A stretch of 41,165 bases of DNA, from contig JACZSK010000014.1 in assembly GCA_022574255.1 (NCBI GenBank), forward strand, positions 1 through 41,165, given 5' to 3'. The DNA is from Pseudomonadota bacterium. GTDB lineage: Bacteria; Pseudomonadota; Alphaproteobacteria; Sphingomonadales; SMXR01. A program made the position numbers and the translations under genes. Positions 1 to 8,995 of the stretch are shown here, piece by piece. Under the pieces are notes generated by a model. That model saw only the letters and a program-made list of their open reading frames with translations. It ran no database searches and was not told the DNA's origin. Each line of letters begins with the position of its first letter. Position 1 is the first letter of the stretch.

Positions 1-656
1 TCTTCGCCGTTCTCGGCCAGCAGGATGAACTCCTGCGAGTCTTTCCCTCCGATGGCGCCCGAGTCGGCTTCAACCATTACGACTTCGAGGCCGCATCGGG
101 TGAAGGTGTTCTTATACGCCGCCACCATGGTCGTGTAGCTCAGATCAAGTGACTCTTCGTCGGCGTCAAAGCTGTAAGCGTCCTTCATCACGAACTCGCG
201 AGTACGGAGCAGCCCGGCCCTGGGACGCGTCTCGTCCCTGAACTTGGTCTGGATCTGATACAGGTTTACCGGAAGGTCGCGATAGCTGTTGATGTTCGCT
301 TTGACCATCATGGTGACGGCTTCCTCATGTGTCGGCGCGAGTACCAACTTCCGATTGCGGCGATCATCGAATGTGGCGAGGGGCGGGAAATACGTGTCGG
401 CACGGCCGGACTGCTCCCATATTTCCCTGGGTTGGACTACGGGCATGTTTACTTCAAGCGCTCCGGCGGCGTCCATTTCCTGCCGGATGATCTCTGCGAT
501 CTTCTTCTGGCTGCGCCAGCCGAGCGGCAGGAACTGGTAGAGGCCTGCCGCGAGTTGCTGGATGAATCCTGCCCGCACCAGTAGCTGGTGGCTGATGGTC
601 TCGGCCTCTGCCGGAGCTTCTCTGAGCGTCTTTCCGAAGGAGCGGGAGATGCGCAT
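1..656 (-). CDS. proS: Prolyl-tRNA synthetase, N-terminal part (runs off the window)
   Basis: Reading the reverse strand from the ATG at 656-654 gives about 218 residues beginning MRISRSFGKTLREAPAEAE and continuing without a stop to the window edge. It charges tRNA-Pro with proline in the cytoplasm. Class II synthetase motifs are visible: the LLVRAGFIQQLAAG helix, MPVVQPREIWEQSGR, LAPTHEE (motif 2 region) and the QIQTKFRDETRPRAGLLRTREF stretch. The LFGK/FGKTLREAP type of N-terminus recalls Chloroflexota ProS more than proteobacterial ProS; this is an impression from family knowledge. It lies 143 bp downstream of the ispG fragment on the same strand, an order known from Clostridia and Chloroflexota (rseP-ispG-proS). 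The Shine-Dalgarno signal is weak. The identity is secure; only the C-terminal part is missing. Confidence 0.94.
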   Translation of the reverse strand, partial: MRISRSFGKTLREAPAEAETISHQLLVRAGFIQQLAAGLYQFLPLGWRSQKKIAEIIRQEMDAAGALEVNMPVVQPREIWEQSGRADTYFPPLATFDDRRNRKLVLAPTHEEAVTMMVKANINSYRDLPVNLYQIQTKFRDETRPRAGLLRTREFVMKDAYSFDADEESLDLSYTTMVAAYKNTFTRCGLEVVMVEADSGAIGGKDSQEFILLAENGE

Positions 657-799
657 TCAGGTAGCTTGTTCCTTACTGGCCACTGGCCTTATTCGGGTTG
701 ATTGCGAGTTGATTGGCCGGGCGTGGAAGGGGGCGGCTGAAGAATGCGCCACGGGCCTGCGGGCGAATGTTTGCCGGATAGATCCGGTGAGGCCGGGCG

Positions 800-1291
800 C
801 TACGAACCGGCCATTTCGGCTTCCGTTTTCCGGACCTCTTCCATCAGCGCTTCCAGCATTTCCGATTCCGCGACTATCTTCACCTTGACTCCCTTGCGGA
901 ATATGATGGCGCGGCCGTTGCCGCCGGCGATGCCGATGTCTGCGTCTTTGCCTTCCCCCGGTCCGTTGACCTCGCATCCCATCACCGCGATCTTCAGCGG
1001 TGTTTTCACTTCTTTTATGAACTTTTCTACTGACGCGGTGAGTTTGAGCACGTCCACGTCTGCGCGGCCACAGCTCGGGCAGGCAACGAGAATCGGGCCT
1101 TTTTCCCGCAGGTTCAGGGATTTCAGGATCTCGAATCCGGTCTTCACTTCTTCTTTTGAGGGGCCGGCCAGAGAGACGCGAATCGTGTCGCCAATTCCTT
1201 CCGCCAACAAATGCGCTAAGTGGAAAGTTTCTGACAATCGGGGTGACGGAAGTGAGCCGTATCCACTGGCACCCCGACCCGTTGCCAGCAT
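800..1291 (-). pseudogene. ispG: 4-hydroxy-3-methylbut-2-enyl diphosphate synthase, C-terminal fragment
   Basis: IspG reductively opens the cyclodiphosphate MEcPP in the MEP isoprenoid pathway with a [4Fe-4S] cluster. Only the C-terminal third is here, about 140 residues from AHLLAEGIGDTIRVSLAG to the stop at 800. The cluster ligands are visible in ACPSCGR and MGCEVNGPGE (Cys, Cys, Cys and the conserved Glu). IspG-like sequence stops abruptly near base 1219. The frame stays open to 1291 and beyond (GRGASGYGSLPSPRLSETF), but that part does not resemble the expected KSSIG-type segment. A serine recombinase gene begins 186 bp beyond the breakpoint. The full protein is roughly 350-400 residues, so the gene is broken, or its other half lies at the far end of an inserted element. 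Confidence 0.88.
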
Positions 1292-1404
1292 AAGAATTTT
1301 TGCAGGATCTTGTATGAACAGGCAGCTAATTTATGGCTTGCTGTCAATACCTCACATATTCGCCAAACTCCAACGACTTCATCTTACACACACAGGAGGC
1401 ACCG

Positions 1405-2850
1405 ATGCAGGTCGCCTATTCGTACCATCGGTTCTCGAAACCGAAGCAGGCTACAAAAGACAAGCTCTGGAAGCAATACCAAGAAGCGCAAAAATACGCC
1501 AAAGCAAACGGCCTGGTTCTAGACGAGAGCTTGTCGTTTCAGGATATTGGTGTCTCTGCTTATCGCAGTGCCAATCTGGAAGTTGGGCGGCTTGGCGAGT
1601 TCCTCGAAGCCATAAGAGCAGGCTGCATTGAAAAGGGCAGCTACCTTCTGATCGAAAGTCTTGACAGACTAAGTCGCGATGCTCCCCGAAAAGCTCTCCG
1701 GACGCTTGAAGAGATTTGCGACGAGGGCATTACAGTCGTCACCCTTATCGACAATCAAGAATACACAGCGGATCGTCTTGACCGCGATCCAGCTGCTTTT
1801 TTGATCTCGCTAGTGATTTTTCTCCGAGCGAACGAAGAGAGCAAGACTAAAAGTGCAAGATCAAGAGCAGCCTATGCGAACAAACTTGAGCGTGCCGCCC
1901 GAGGCGAAAAAGTGATTGTGGCCAGCAAGCTTCCCGCATGGCTAAAATTTGAAGGGGATGAGATCGTTATCGACCAGGAGAAAGTTAAATCAATAAAGCT
2001 GATATACAATCTTGCAGATCTCGGATTGAGGCCTCTTTCAATTGCGAGAGCCCTCAATCTCCAAAAGATACCCACGATGAGAGGAGGCCGATATTGGCGC
2101 GGAGAGGCGGTTCGGCTTATTCTGACCAAGCCCTCCACAATAGGGGTTTTCCTGTCATATTATCGGCATAAAGCAGCAGGCTCGAATCCTGAAAAGAACT
2201 TCATAAGTATAAAGGATTATTATCCGCGAGTAATTTCACAAAGAAAGTGGAAGAGAGTCCAGGCCAAAATAAAAAGATCGAAATTAAAACCAGAATCATG
2301 TGAAGTAATCAAATGCAGAAAGATCCGAAATATCTTCGGCCGGATTGCCAGATGCCCTAATTGTGGTGACGCGATGACTGCCTACAATCTCGGCCCCAGT
2401 CTTGAAGGCTTGACCCCGCATCGGCGCTACCTAACGTGCTCCGGAGCAACAATTGCCAGCGGGTGCAAGCGGGTCCGCGTAGAGTATGCACCCGTTGAAA
2501 AGACGTTTTTGGAATTAGGACCAGACATGATGCACAATCATCTTGCCGAATACGTTCAGTCTAAAATTCATAATAGATATAATATTATTTCTGCACAAAT
2601 AAAGGAAATTACGAGGATTGCAGGCAAGAACGAGCTGGACCGCGGTCGGCTGAACCATAATTTGAGGCGTCTATTTGATCGGGTCGTAATTAACTACGGC
2701 TCTATGATGCTTGAATTCGAATGGTCGTGCGGAGGAAGAACAGGACTACCCATCAATGAGTCTACTCATATATCGCGAATTGGTGCCTTTATTCCGGGGC
2801 AATCTGCAGGCAACCACATAGCGCACCAAGTACCCCCGAAAAAACCATAA
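1405..2850 (+). CDS. Large serine recombinase (site-specific integrase)
   Basis: A 481-residue protein starting at ATG 1405, chosen because AGGAGG lies 8 bases upstream; an in-frame start at 1333 has no such signal. Large serine recombinases join short attP and attB sites through a Ser-linked intermediate. The N-terminal resolvase domain shows Y-H-R-F-S with the likely nucleophile Ser11, and the arginine-rich ESLDRLSRD segment. A recombinase domain follows (about 190-300, with GGRYWRGEAVRLIL). Then comes a zinc ribbon (CPNCGDAM ... LTCSG ... GCKR, about 315-360) and a C-terminal helical, possibly coiled-coil part. The gene is richer in A and T than the genes from 5 kb onward, which fits transfer. 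Such genes usually sit next to one attachment site, and here the neighbour is the broken ispG. Confidence 0.93.
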   Translation: MQVAYSYHRFSKPKQATKDKLWKQYQEAQKYAKANGLVLDESLSFQDIGVSAYRSANLEVGRLGEFLEAIRAGCIEKGSYLLIESLDRLSRDAPRKALRTLEEICDEGITVVTLIDNQEYTADRLDRDPAAFLISLVIFLRANEESKTKSARSRAAYANKLERAARGEKVIVASKLPAWLKFEGDEIVIDQEKVKSIKLIYNLADLGLRPLSIARALNLQKIPTMRGGRYWRGEAVRLILTKPSTIGVFLSYYRHKAAGSNPEKNFISIKDYYPRVISQRKWKRVQAKIKRSKLKPESCEVIKCRKIRNIFGRIARCPNCGDAMTAYNLGPSLEGLTPHRRYLTCSGATIASGCKRVRVEYAPVEKTFLELGPDMMHNHLAEYVQSKIHNRYNIISAQIKEITRIAGKNELDRGRLNHNLRRLFDRVVINYGSMMLEFEWSCGGRTGLPINESTHISRIGAFIPGQSAGNHIAHQVPPKKP

Positions 2851-3071
2851 TCCCAAGGCATAGCTCGTTTTGGAACCTAAAAAATAACCTGCCATATTTG
2901 ATGATCAGGAATCAGAATTGAGTCTGGTTAGCTTTTTTTGCACCCTCCGACGACCGCTTCATTGTTGATCCAGCCTCACTTTATCACTAACACTTTCTTG
3001 TCAGGAGTAATCGTAGCTCTTGCTGTGACAGGGAAGACCAAGCTGTATATATTCAACGCACTCAGCGAGGT

Positions 3072-3380
3072 ATGCTTCGGATGATTGACAAAGACTTGAT
3101 CCGCATTTACGGCCAATTGACTGCACAACGATTTTTGATGGAGAAAATTCTTTCGTGGATTTTCAGGAATGATGTAGACCCCGAGAATCAGGCCAATGAA
3201 TTTTTCAACAAAGTAAAGAAGATGCAGCGAAATGCAGATGAGCAAATGGACCCCGAGGATAGTTCCGTTTTCGAGTTAATGATCCAAGTTGATGCCGAAT
3301 TTGATCGGCTGCGGGCCAGTGTGATCAAGCGGATTCGCCTTGCCGAGACAGCAGAAGACCAGCGCCATAGAGCCCCGTAA
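3072..3380 (+). CDS. Hypothetical protein in the recombinase island
   Basis: A 102-residue open frame with an alternative in-frame ATG at 3081. A weak purine signal (GCGAGG) precedes the first ATG. The product is charged and looks largely helical (IRIYGQLTAQRFLMEKILSW; acidic middle with NADEQMDPEDS), with no signal peptide, membrane segment or metal motif. I do not recognise a family. It lies 221 bp downstream of the recombinase on the same strand in AT-rich DNA and is probably cargo of that element. The balanced amino-acid composition supports a real gene, but nothing else does. Confidence 0.5.
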   Translation: MLRMIDKDLIRIYGQLTAQRFLMEKILSWIFRNDVDPENQANEFFNKVKKMQRNADEQMDPEDSSVFELMIQVDAEFDRLRASVIKRIRLAETAEDQRHRAP

Positions 3381-3490
3381 CCGACCTGGTTTCTAGATGT
3401 TGCGCTGAATCTGAATCTACGAGGCGCAAGACATTTCCTTGGGGCGCGCCCCAAAAACCCACCCGAACCAAAGATTCTAACTCAACGGAG

Positions 3491-3510
3491 GGGGCTGTCA
3501 ACTTAACTTG
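3491..3510. repeat. Solitary IS6-type terminal repeat
   Basis: The 16-base string CTGTCAACTTAACTTG at 3495-3510 is identical to the left end of the IS6 element at 10760 (10764-10779), and both are preceded by a G-run. No transposase of that type lies beside this copy. It is best explained as the remnant end of a related IS6 element left by deletion or recombination. Confidence 0.55.
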
Positions 3511-3599
3511 GGTTTAGCGAACGCTGAAACGCCAATCAACCCGAAAAGAAATCTCCGCCAACTGAGCGGGCCTTTCCAATTGTGAAGACCGAAAAAATA

Positions 3600-3881
3600 T
3601 TAGTGAATGGTGATATCCGCCTTCTTTCCGGCACGTATAGCGGAAAACGTGTTCTCAATAAGTTTCTTTCCACCTCCATGATAAATTACTGTCATGAAAG
3701 TCAAGGCATTTTCTGCTGGCCCAGAGAATTTCCAAGTACAGTTGTTGAATGTACATTGGTCCATGTGAACTCCCATTAAAGCGTTAAATATGAATTTCAC
3801 GTTCGTGAATTCGCAGTTTTCATACGTATGGCCGTCTAGGTAGACCGTCGTGTTCTTAATCTTCCGATTTTTCGCGATCAT
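3600..3881 (-). CDS. Small pentapeptide-repeat-like hypothetical protein
   Basis: A 93-residue protein. The start at 3881 is preferred over a longer frame from 3965 because AGGGGAG lies 7-8 bases upstream. The sequence has a short run of five-residue-like repeats (YENCEFTNVKFIF ... DQCTFNNCTWKF), the pattern of small right-handed beta-helix proteins, followed by GPAENALTFM and a basic C-terminus. Small proteins of this type are common near mobile elements, and their function is generally unknown. It sits between the solitary IS6 end and the first complete IS6 element, on the opposite strand to the recombinase. No function is assigned. Confidence 0.6.
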   Translation of the reverse strand: MIAKNRKIKNTTVYLDGHTYENCEFTNVKFIFNALMGVHMDQCTFNNCTWKFSGPAENALTFMTVIYHGGGKKLIENTFSAIRAGKKADITIH

Positions 3882-4278
3882 TTTCTGCTCCCCTATTTGA
3901 ACGCCTGTTTCTTGACGTGGCGCAAAGCTTTGGATTCGCTCAAGTGTATGAGCACCAAACCGCAAAACCTATAATTGATACACAGATTCCTGACCTATTC
4001 AGTAGCAATTCTATATGCATTTCCAATGTGTGAAAATTCATGCAGCGGCAATGTCACGTCAACTGACCTAGCCTCTGAAGATAGCGCCGATGAAGCGACT
4101 ATGGGTGCTGATCATTTTTTTCAAGCGGCGCCGGTTCACAAAATTTGGAACTCTAATGGCCTCCAATTTGCGCCGCAAACGACCAATATCCAAAAGTCAT
4201 CGGCTTCTTGACGAAATGGTTTATGAAATCTGTAGCGAACTTTACTGGCTGTGTAAGCGTCCATTTATGACACGTGCT
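3882..4278. other. Gene-free AT-rich stretch before the first IS6 element
   Basis: About 400 bases without a credible gene. Two plus-strand open frames occur (3975-4211 and one from 4090 that runs into the IS element), but neither has a ribosome site or a family resemblance, and the second is read through the IS6 end. Apart from the ribosome site and 5' leader of the small gene ending at 3600, I see no structure here. Confidence 0.5.
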
Positions 4279-5085
4279 GGCATTGTCACATTAACTCCAT
4301 TAGCTCTTGGCCGCCTTCCCGGGTTACTATTCTCGGATGCAGAATATTTCCTTCAAACGCCACCGTTTCCCTCCCGAAGTCATTCGCCATACGGTCTGGC
4401 TCTATGCCCGTTTCACACTGAGTTATCGCGATGTTGAGGACCTGCTCGCAGAGCGCGGCCTGGATATATCTTACGAGACCGCTCGGCGCTGGTTCCTGAA
4501 GTTTGGTGCGCCGATCTCTCGTAACTTGCGGCGAACGCGGCCAACGCCGAGCGACTATTGGCACCTGGATGAAATGATTATCGTGATCCGCGGAAAACGG
4601 CACTATCTATGGCGCGCCGTTGATAACGAAGGCGAAGTCCTCGACTTTCTTGTACAGCCAAAACGCAATGCCAGAGCGGCTTTAAAGCTGATGCGAAAAC
4701 TTTTGAAGAAGCAGGGATGGGCACCGAAGCGGATCGTGACCGACAAGCTCAGATCCTATCACGTTGCGTTTCGAACACTGGATCTGACCGCAGAACATAT
4801 CGACAATAAGAGATCAAACAATCGTGCCGAGAACTCGCACCAACCGGTACGACGACGAGAGCGAAAGATGCAGAGGTTCAAGTCACCGGGCTCCGCCCAG
4901 AGATTTCTCAATATTCAGTCCGCCACCTACAACACCTTCTACTTTCAACGCCATCTGATCAAACGCCCCACCTTCAAGCAGTATCGTGCCGAAGCATTCG
5001 ATGTGTGGGAAAGTGCGGCTACAGCCGCGTGAAAATACTCAGCCATGAATGTCTGCGTCCGTAGCCGACTTAACGTGACAATGCC
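4279..5085 (+). mobile_element. IS6-family insertion sequence (copy A)
   Basis: An 807-base element bounded by near-perfect 18-base inverted repeats: GGCATTGTCACATTAACT at 4279-4296, and the complement of GGCATTGTCACGTTAAGT ending at 5085 (two mismatches). The length and single transposase are typical of IS6. The 8 bases outside each end (CACGTGCT and CGCTACCA) do not match, so no target duplication is visible, as expected after IS6-mediated rearrangement. Its ends and transposase differ from the copy at 10760. Confidence 0.88.
4337..5032 (+). CDS. IS6-family DDE transposase (copy A)
   Basis: A 231-residue transposase for replicative transposition and cointegrate formation. The start at 4337 (MQNISFKRHRF) matches the start of the second IS6 transposase in this window; the frame could open at 4307 but would then have 10 extra residues. 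An N-terminal helix-turn-helix region (SYRDVEDLLAERGLDISYETARRW) is followed by the catalytic triad: Asp78 in WHLDE, Asp135 in VTDKLRSY and Glu164 in RAENSH. The usual RRRERKMQRFKS tail segment comes next. The gene appears intact and fills the element. Confidence 0.93.
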   Translation: MQNISFKRHRFPPEVIRHTVWLYARFTLSYRDVEDLLAERGLDISYETARRWFLKFGAPISRNLRRTRPTPSDYWHLDEMIIVIRGKRHYLWRAVDNEGEVLDFLVQPKRNARAALKLMRKLLKKQGWAPKRIVTDKLRSYHVAFRTLDLTAEHIDNKRSNNRAENSHQPVRRRERKMQRFKSPGSAQRFLNIQSATYNTFYFQRHLIKRPTFKQYRAEAFDVWESAATAA

Positions 5086-5286
5086 CGCTACCATAAGCGC
5101 GCGCTTTTGATTGGGACCCGGTCCCGCGGATCGCATTAGGGCCAGCGGCCAAGGAGCGCCGCATCAACAGGCCGGACACATGACTGCACCCGACCATGTC
5201 TGCACAAGCGTCAAAAAATCACTTGCCAAAAAGGAGCCGTCCACACATGACCCAAAGCGGACTCTTTGATTCCGGCCGTTGCTCCG

Positions 5287-6444
5287 TTACTGTGCGTAGC
5301 CAGTCAGCTCGACGTAGCCGCGGCCACGCAACGCCACACCATCTCGCTGTCCGGCCACATCCACGGCCCCCTCCCAGTAGCGCGGCCGCGTATTCAGCTC
5401 CTGATCCTCGACGACTGGATGGATGGTCAGCTCCAGGTTGCGCGCCGGCAACGTCAGCCGCCATCCAGAGGGGTAGCGCCCACCCAGGGGACTGTCCCAA
5501 TAATCGAGTATCTCGATGGATACATCGCCGGCGCCGAATGGTGTCGCCTCACCGTCGGGTTCGATCCAGGTGCCGGCGCTGAAGGCATGCCTGCTGCCGT
5601 CTAACTTGCGAAGGTTATAGAACATCAGGTCACTGCCATCTGAGAGGTGCAGAGCGAACCAGTCCCAACCCTGCTGATCGGACGCGAGGGCACTAGTGCC
5701 CCATTCGTGATCGAGCCATGCTAGGCCTTGCACCGCGTGTGATCGGCCCTCGATTTCGAGAGTTCCGCTGCTTTCCAGACGAGGAAGGGAATAGTAATAG
5801 GTGGCATTACCGGGTTCGGCGGACTTACGGCTCAGGCCCCGTTCACCATGAAGCGCGGGTGGTTTGACAGCGGAGAGTTCCAGGGCAAGCCGAAGCGCGC
5901 CGCCGTCATTGGCCTGCAAACGCCAGCCCTCGGCCGACTGCTCGAGAAACCAATCCTCTAGCCATACGCGGACCGGATCGCCTGTGGCACCCGCCAGCCG
6001 CCCGTCACCCCGCGAATAACGCTGGGCGAATTGAAAGGCGTCGTTGGCCACGTCCGTGATGGCGAAATGGGCGGCAAAGGCCAGTGGGGTTTTCCACGCC
6101 GATTGCGGCTCTTGAACTGCCTCGCTCTGTTCCGGCACCAGGGCCAAACGGAAGAAGGTCAACTCGAAGCCGAACCGCCGTCCGGCCGGCCCATCCAGAT
6201 TGCCGGTGACGTACCACCATTCATGGCGATAACCCGGGTGAGGGCCGTGGTCTTCGGGGAAGCGGAAGGGACGCACGGTCTTGGCCCGGCGAAAGCCCTC
6301 TTCTTCGACGTCCCGCAGGAGATCGAGCCGCCCGGACCGGATGGTTTGCTCGGCGTGAGCCGCGATGACTAAACCTGCCATAGCCGCGATGACTAAGCTT
6401 GCCAGAGCTGCAACCAGGGTTCTCTGCCGGTATTTAGCTTGCAT
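5287..6444 (-). CDS. AttH/CrtC-like lipocalin-domain protein, exported
   Basis: A 385-residue protein of the AttH/carotenoid 1,2-hydratase-like family (two lipocalin-type domains). The start at 6444 is preferred because AAAGG precedes it and it lies 10 bases after the permease stop; a GTG at 6465 would overlap the permease. An N-terminal signal peptide is clear: positively charged QAKYRQR, then a hydrophobic stretch ending AAHA, so the protein is likely periplasmic. Family hallmarks are GYRHEWWYVTGNL near the N-terminus and GLAWLDHEWG with QQGWDWFALHLSDG in the middle. It closes an operon with an FtsX-type permease and an ATPase, the same trio as in att-type ABC loci of Agrobacterium and other proteobacteria. 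Its biochemical role is not established. The family name does not imply carotenoid chemistry here. Confidence 0.85.
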   Translation of the reverse strand: MQAKYRQRTLVAALASLVIAAMAGLVIAAHAEQTIRSGRLDLLRDVEEEGFRRAKTVRPFRFPEDHGPHPGYRHEWWYVTGNLDGPAGRRFGFELTFFRLALVPEQSEAVQEPQSAWKTPLAFAAHFAITDVANDAFQFAQRYSRGDGRLAGATGDPVRVWLEDWFLEQSAEGWRLQANDGGALRLALELSAVKPPALHGERGLSRKSAEPGNATYYYSLPRLESSGTLEIEGRSHAVQGLAWLDHEWGTSALASDQQGWDWFALHLSDGSDLMFYNLRKLDGSRHAFSAGTWIEPDGEATPFGAGDVSIEILDYWDSPLGGRYPSGWRLTLPARNLELTIHPVVEDQELNTRPRYWEGAVDVAGQRDGVALRGRGYVELTGYAQ

Positions 6445-6454
6445 GGGAAGACCT

Positions 6455-8995
6455 TTATTCCTCACGTAAGGTCGCCGCCGGCGCCCATCTTGTGACCCGC
6501 CAGGCGGGATAGAGTGAGGCCAACAGCGCGGTAATTATCGCGATGGCCAGTGCGGCGGCCAGGGTGTCGCCGGGCACGGTCATGTCGATTTGCCAACCGA
6601 AGGCGCGGCGATTGATAACATGGATCAGGAGCCAGCCGCTGAGTATCCCCATAGGTAGGGCCAATAGGCCTGCCAATAAACCTATCGTCCCGCATTGAAT
6701 GGCGACCAAACTTGCGACTTGGGCGCGGGTCATGCCGAGGGCACGCAGGATGGCAAGCTCCTTGCCACGCTCCAGCGAGAGCGCCAGCACTGCACCCAGC
6801 ACGCCCACGAAGGCGACAACCATGGCCAACCAATAGAGCACGTCGGTAATGACAAACGTACGGTCAAAGATCCTGAGCGACCACTCCCGTATCTCTTGAT
6901 TGGAGCGAACCAACAGCGCCTGATGGTCGGCGGCCGTCTGGGTCAGGGCATTGATGACGGTGCCGTTGTCAGCATCGGGTTCGAGATATATGCCTAGCGA
7001 CGTGATGGCCTCGTCCTGCCAGTGCTTTACATAGGCGGCGCGACTGAGGGTCACCACGCCTTGGTCCGAGTCGTAATCGCGGTAGATGGCGAGCACCGTA
7101 AAGTCGTGGTCCCCAAGGATGGTAGGCAGGGTCAACGAATCGCCGCGGCTCAGGCGATGCCGGTAGGCATAGGGATCCGAGATAAGCACACCTTCGCCTG
7201 CATCGAAGGCAGGCCAAATGGTCTCTGGGTCGCCGCCCAGGAATTCAAAGCCAGCATAACTCTCCGGCGCCATCTGAACGGCCTGCAATCGTGTGGGGCC
7301 GCTGACAGTCTCGATCCAGACTCGCCGCGAGGCGCTGTAATGACTCACTCCCGGTACCCGCACCAATCGCTTTACGAGAGCGGGATCGATCCGGCGCTCC
7401 ACCCGGCTTCCGCCCGGGCCTGGCGCCGTTACGTAGATGTCAGAGCGCAACGCATTGCCAAGCCAATCCTCCACGCCGTCCCTGAAACTGCCCACCATCA
7501 CACCCATACCGACGATCTCCGCCACGGCGATGGTCAAAGCGGCAATCGCCACACCGGTGCGGCTCAAGGAGCGCGAAATACCTAGCACCGCCATGCGCCC
7601 GGGCAATCCAGCGATCATGCCGACGGACATCGACAACACCGGGGTCGCAAAATTGACGACCAAGGGAACTAGCAACGCCGCGCCCACAATTGTGAGGAAG
7701 AGCGCGACGAAACCGGCCACCAAGCTCACCTTCCAAGTAATGAGGATCACCGCGGCAGATAGCACTATGAGAATGGCGGCAAATGCCAGCCATGGCAACA
7801 AACTGTGGGCGCGTTCTTCCACCACCGAGCGGGCCAAGGACAGGCGGGGCGGGTAAGAAACTGCTTCCATGGCGGGGATGATGACGGCAATGAAGGTGGC
7901 CAGGAGACCGGCGGCAACACCCTTGAATATCGAAGAGTGGCTTAAAGCAACCTCAGTGACCCTGACCACGAAATAGTGGTCGTTGAGATTGCGCGAGACC
8001 AAGACGACGAGCTGCTCCCCCAGTAAAACGCCCAACAGCACGCCCAGAAGGATACCTACCGCCGCCACCAGGAGCCCCTCGGTCAGGAGCGCCGCAACGA
8101 GCTGACCGCGGGTGACCCCGAGGGCGCGCAACACTCCAATGATGGGGCGTCGCTGGAGCACCATGAAGCTCATGCTGTTGTAGATGAGAAAGATGCCCAC
8201 CAGCAACGCAAAGAGACTCATAGCGGTGAGGCTGGTATTAAAGCCCGCGCTCATCTCAAGGGTGGCGCGGTTGCGACCGGCGGCGTTGACCAGCCGCGCA
8301 TCCGCCGGCAGCAGTTCGGCCAGGGCCGTGAGCGAGGTTTCGTCTTGCAGTTCTCCGCCGAGCCGCACGTCAATGCGCGACAATCGACCTACCAGACCCA
8401 ACCACTCCTGGGCCACAGCGATGTCGGCAATGAGCACGCGATCGAGTCCGCGATTGGTCTCTTCGCCATCCATGAGATCGACCACTACGGCGTGGTTCTC
8501 ACGGCCTGCGACCTCGACAGCGAATGCGTCGCCGCGCTCGAGATTAAGCTCACCGGCGGTCCGATCCACCATCAGCACACCCCCGGGCTCGATGAGAAGC
8601 CCTAATGCGCTGTCGCCAACGTCCACCCCATTGCCGGCCAGCCGGTAGTCGCGAAAGCTGCCCTCGGCGAAGATGTCGATCCCAAGAAGCTGAAACATCT
8701 GACCGCCCACGGTGACGTAACCGTCGACAACCGGGGCGATGGAGCGGATACCCATAAGGCGCAAGTCGATATAGAGCTCCTCGTCCAGACCTGTCGGCCC
8801 GCCTATGATTTGATGGGTGGCCTTACCCGCAACAGCTGTAAGTGATGCGTTGAAGGCGCGTCGTGCGCTTTCATTAGCGAGGTCCACGGCGACGATGACG
8901 GCAACACCAACGGCCATTCCAATGACAGCGAGTCCCAGTTGGCCGGGGTGGCGTAAGAGGTAGCGGGACAGCGCCTGAAGGAGCGTAAGCATCAC
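6455..8995 (-). CDS. ABC transporter permease, FtsX/MacB-LolC superfamily (duplicated)
   Basis: An 846-residue inner-membrane protein with two FtsX-type modules in one chain. The first transmembrane helix (residues about 17-40) is followed by a large periplasmic domain. Three helices follow around 255-400 (SLFALLVGIFLIYNSMSF and on), then two central helices, a second periplasmic domain, and the last three helices near the C-terminus (VLYWLAMVVAFVGVLGAVLA and on). The length, about double a single FtsX permease, matches the fused permease of AttEFG-type systems. The start overlaps the ATPase stop by 4 bases (ATGA), showing translational coupling, and the AttH-like gene follows after 10 bases. 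This class does not usually import solutes: it uses ATP hydrolysis for mechanotransmission or export of lipids, lipoproteins or peptides. The substrate cannot be read from sequence. Confidence 0.9.
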   Translation of the reverse strand: MMLTLLQALSRYLLRHPGQLGLAVIGMAVGVAVIVAVDLANESARRAFNASLTAVAGKATHQIIGGPTGLDEELYIDLRLMGIRSIAPVVDGYVTVGGQMFQLLGIDIFAEGSFRDYRLAGNGVDVGDSALGLLIEPGGVLMVDRTAGELNLERGDAFAVEVAGRENHAVVVDLMDGEETNRGLDRVLIADIAVAQEWLGLVGRLSRIDVRLGGELQDETSLTALAELLPADARLVNAAGRNRATLEMSAGFNTSLTAMSLFALLVGIFLIYNSMSFMVLQRRPIIGVLRALGVTRGQLVAALLTEGLLVAAVGILLGVLLGVLLGEQLVVLVSRNLNDHYFVVRVTEVALSHSSIFKGVAAGLLATFIAVIIPAMEAVSYPPRLSLARSVVEERAHSLLPWLAFAAILIVLSAAVILITWKVSLVAGFVALFLTIVGAALLVPLVVNFATPVLSMSVGMIAGLPGRMAVLGISRSLSRTGVAIAALTIAVAEIVGMGVMVGSFRDGVEDWLGNALRSDIYVTAPGPGGSRVERRIDPALVKRLVRVPGVSHYSASRRVWIETVSGPTRLQAVQMAPESYAGFEFLGGDPETIWPAFDAGEGVLISDPYAYRHRLSRGDSLTLPTILGDHDFTVLAIYRDYDSDQGVVTLSRAAYVKHWQDEAITSLGIYLEPDADNGTVINALTQTAADHQALLVRSNQEIREWSLRIFDRTFVITDVLYWLAMVVAFVGVLGAVLALSLERGKELAILRALGMTRAQVASLVAIQCGTIGLLAGLLALPMGILSGWLLIHVINRRAFGWQIDMTVPGDTLAAALAIAIITALLASLYPAWRVTRWAPAATLREE

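Noticed and set aside
3975-4437. Two plus-strand open frames (3975-4211 and 4090-4437)
   Set aside because: No ribosome site, atypical composition, and the second runs through the IS6 terminal repeat into the transposase region in another frame.
5287-6444. Carotenoid 1,2-hydratase (CrtC) function for the AttH-like protein, with the PYROXD2-like gene as a carotene desaturase
   Set aside because: The protein is exported and encoded with an ABC transporter, there are no phytoene synthase or other carotenoid genes, and the PYROXD2 group is not a proven carotenoid desaturase.
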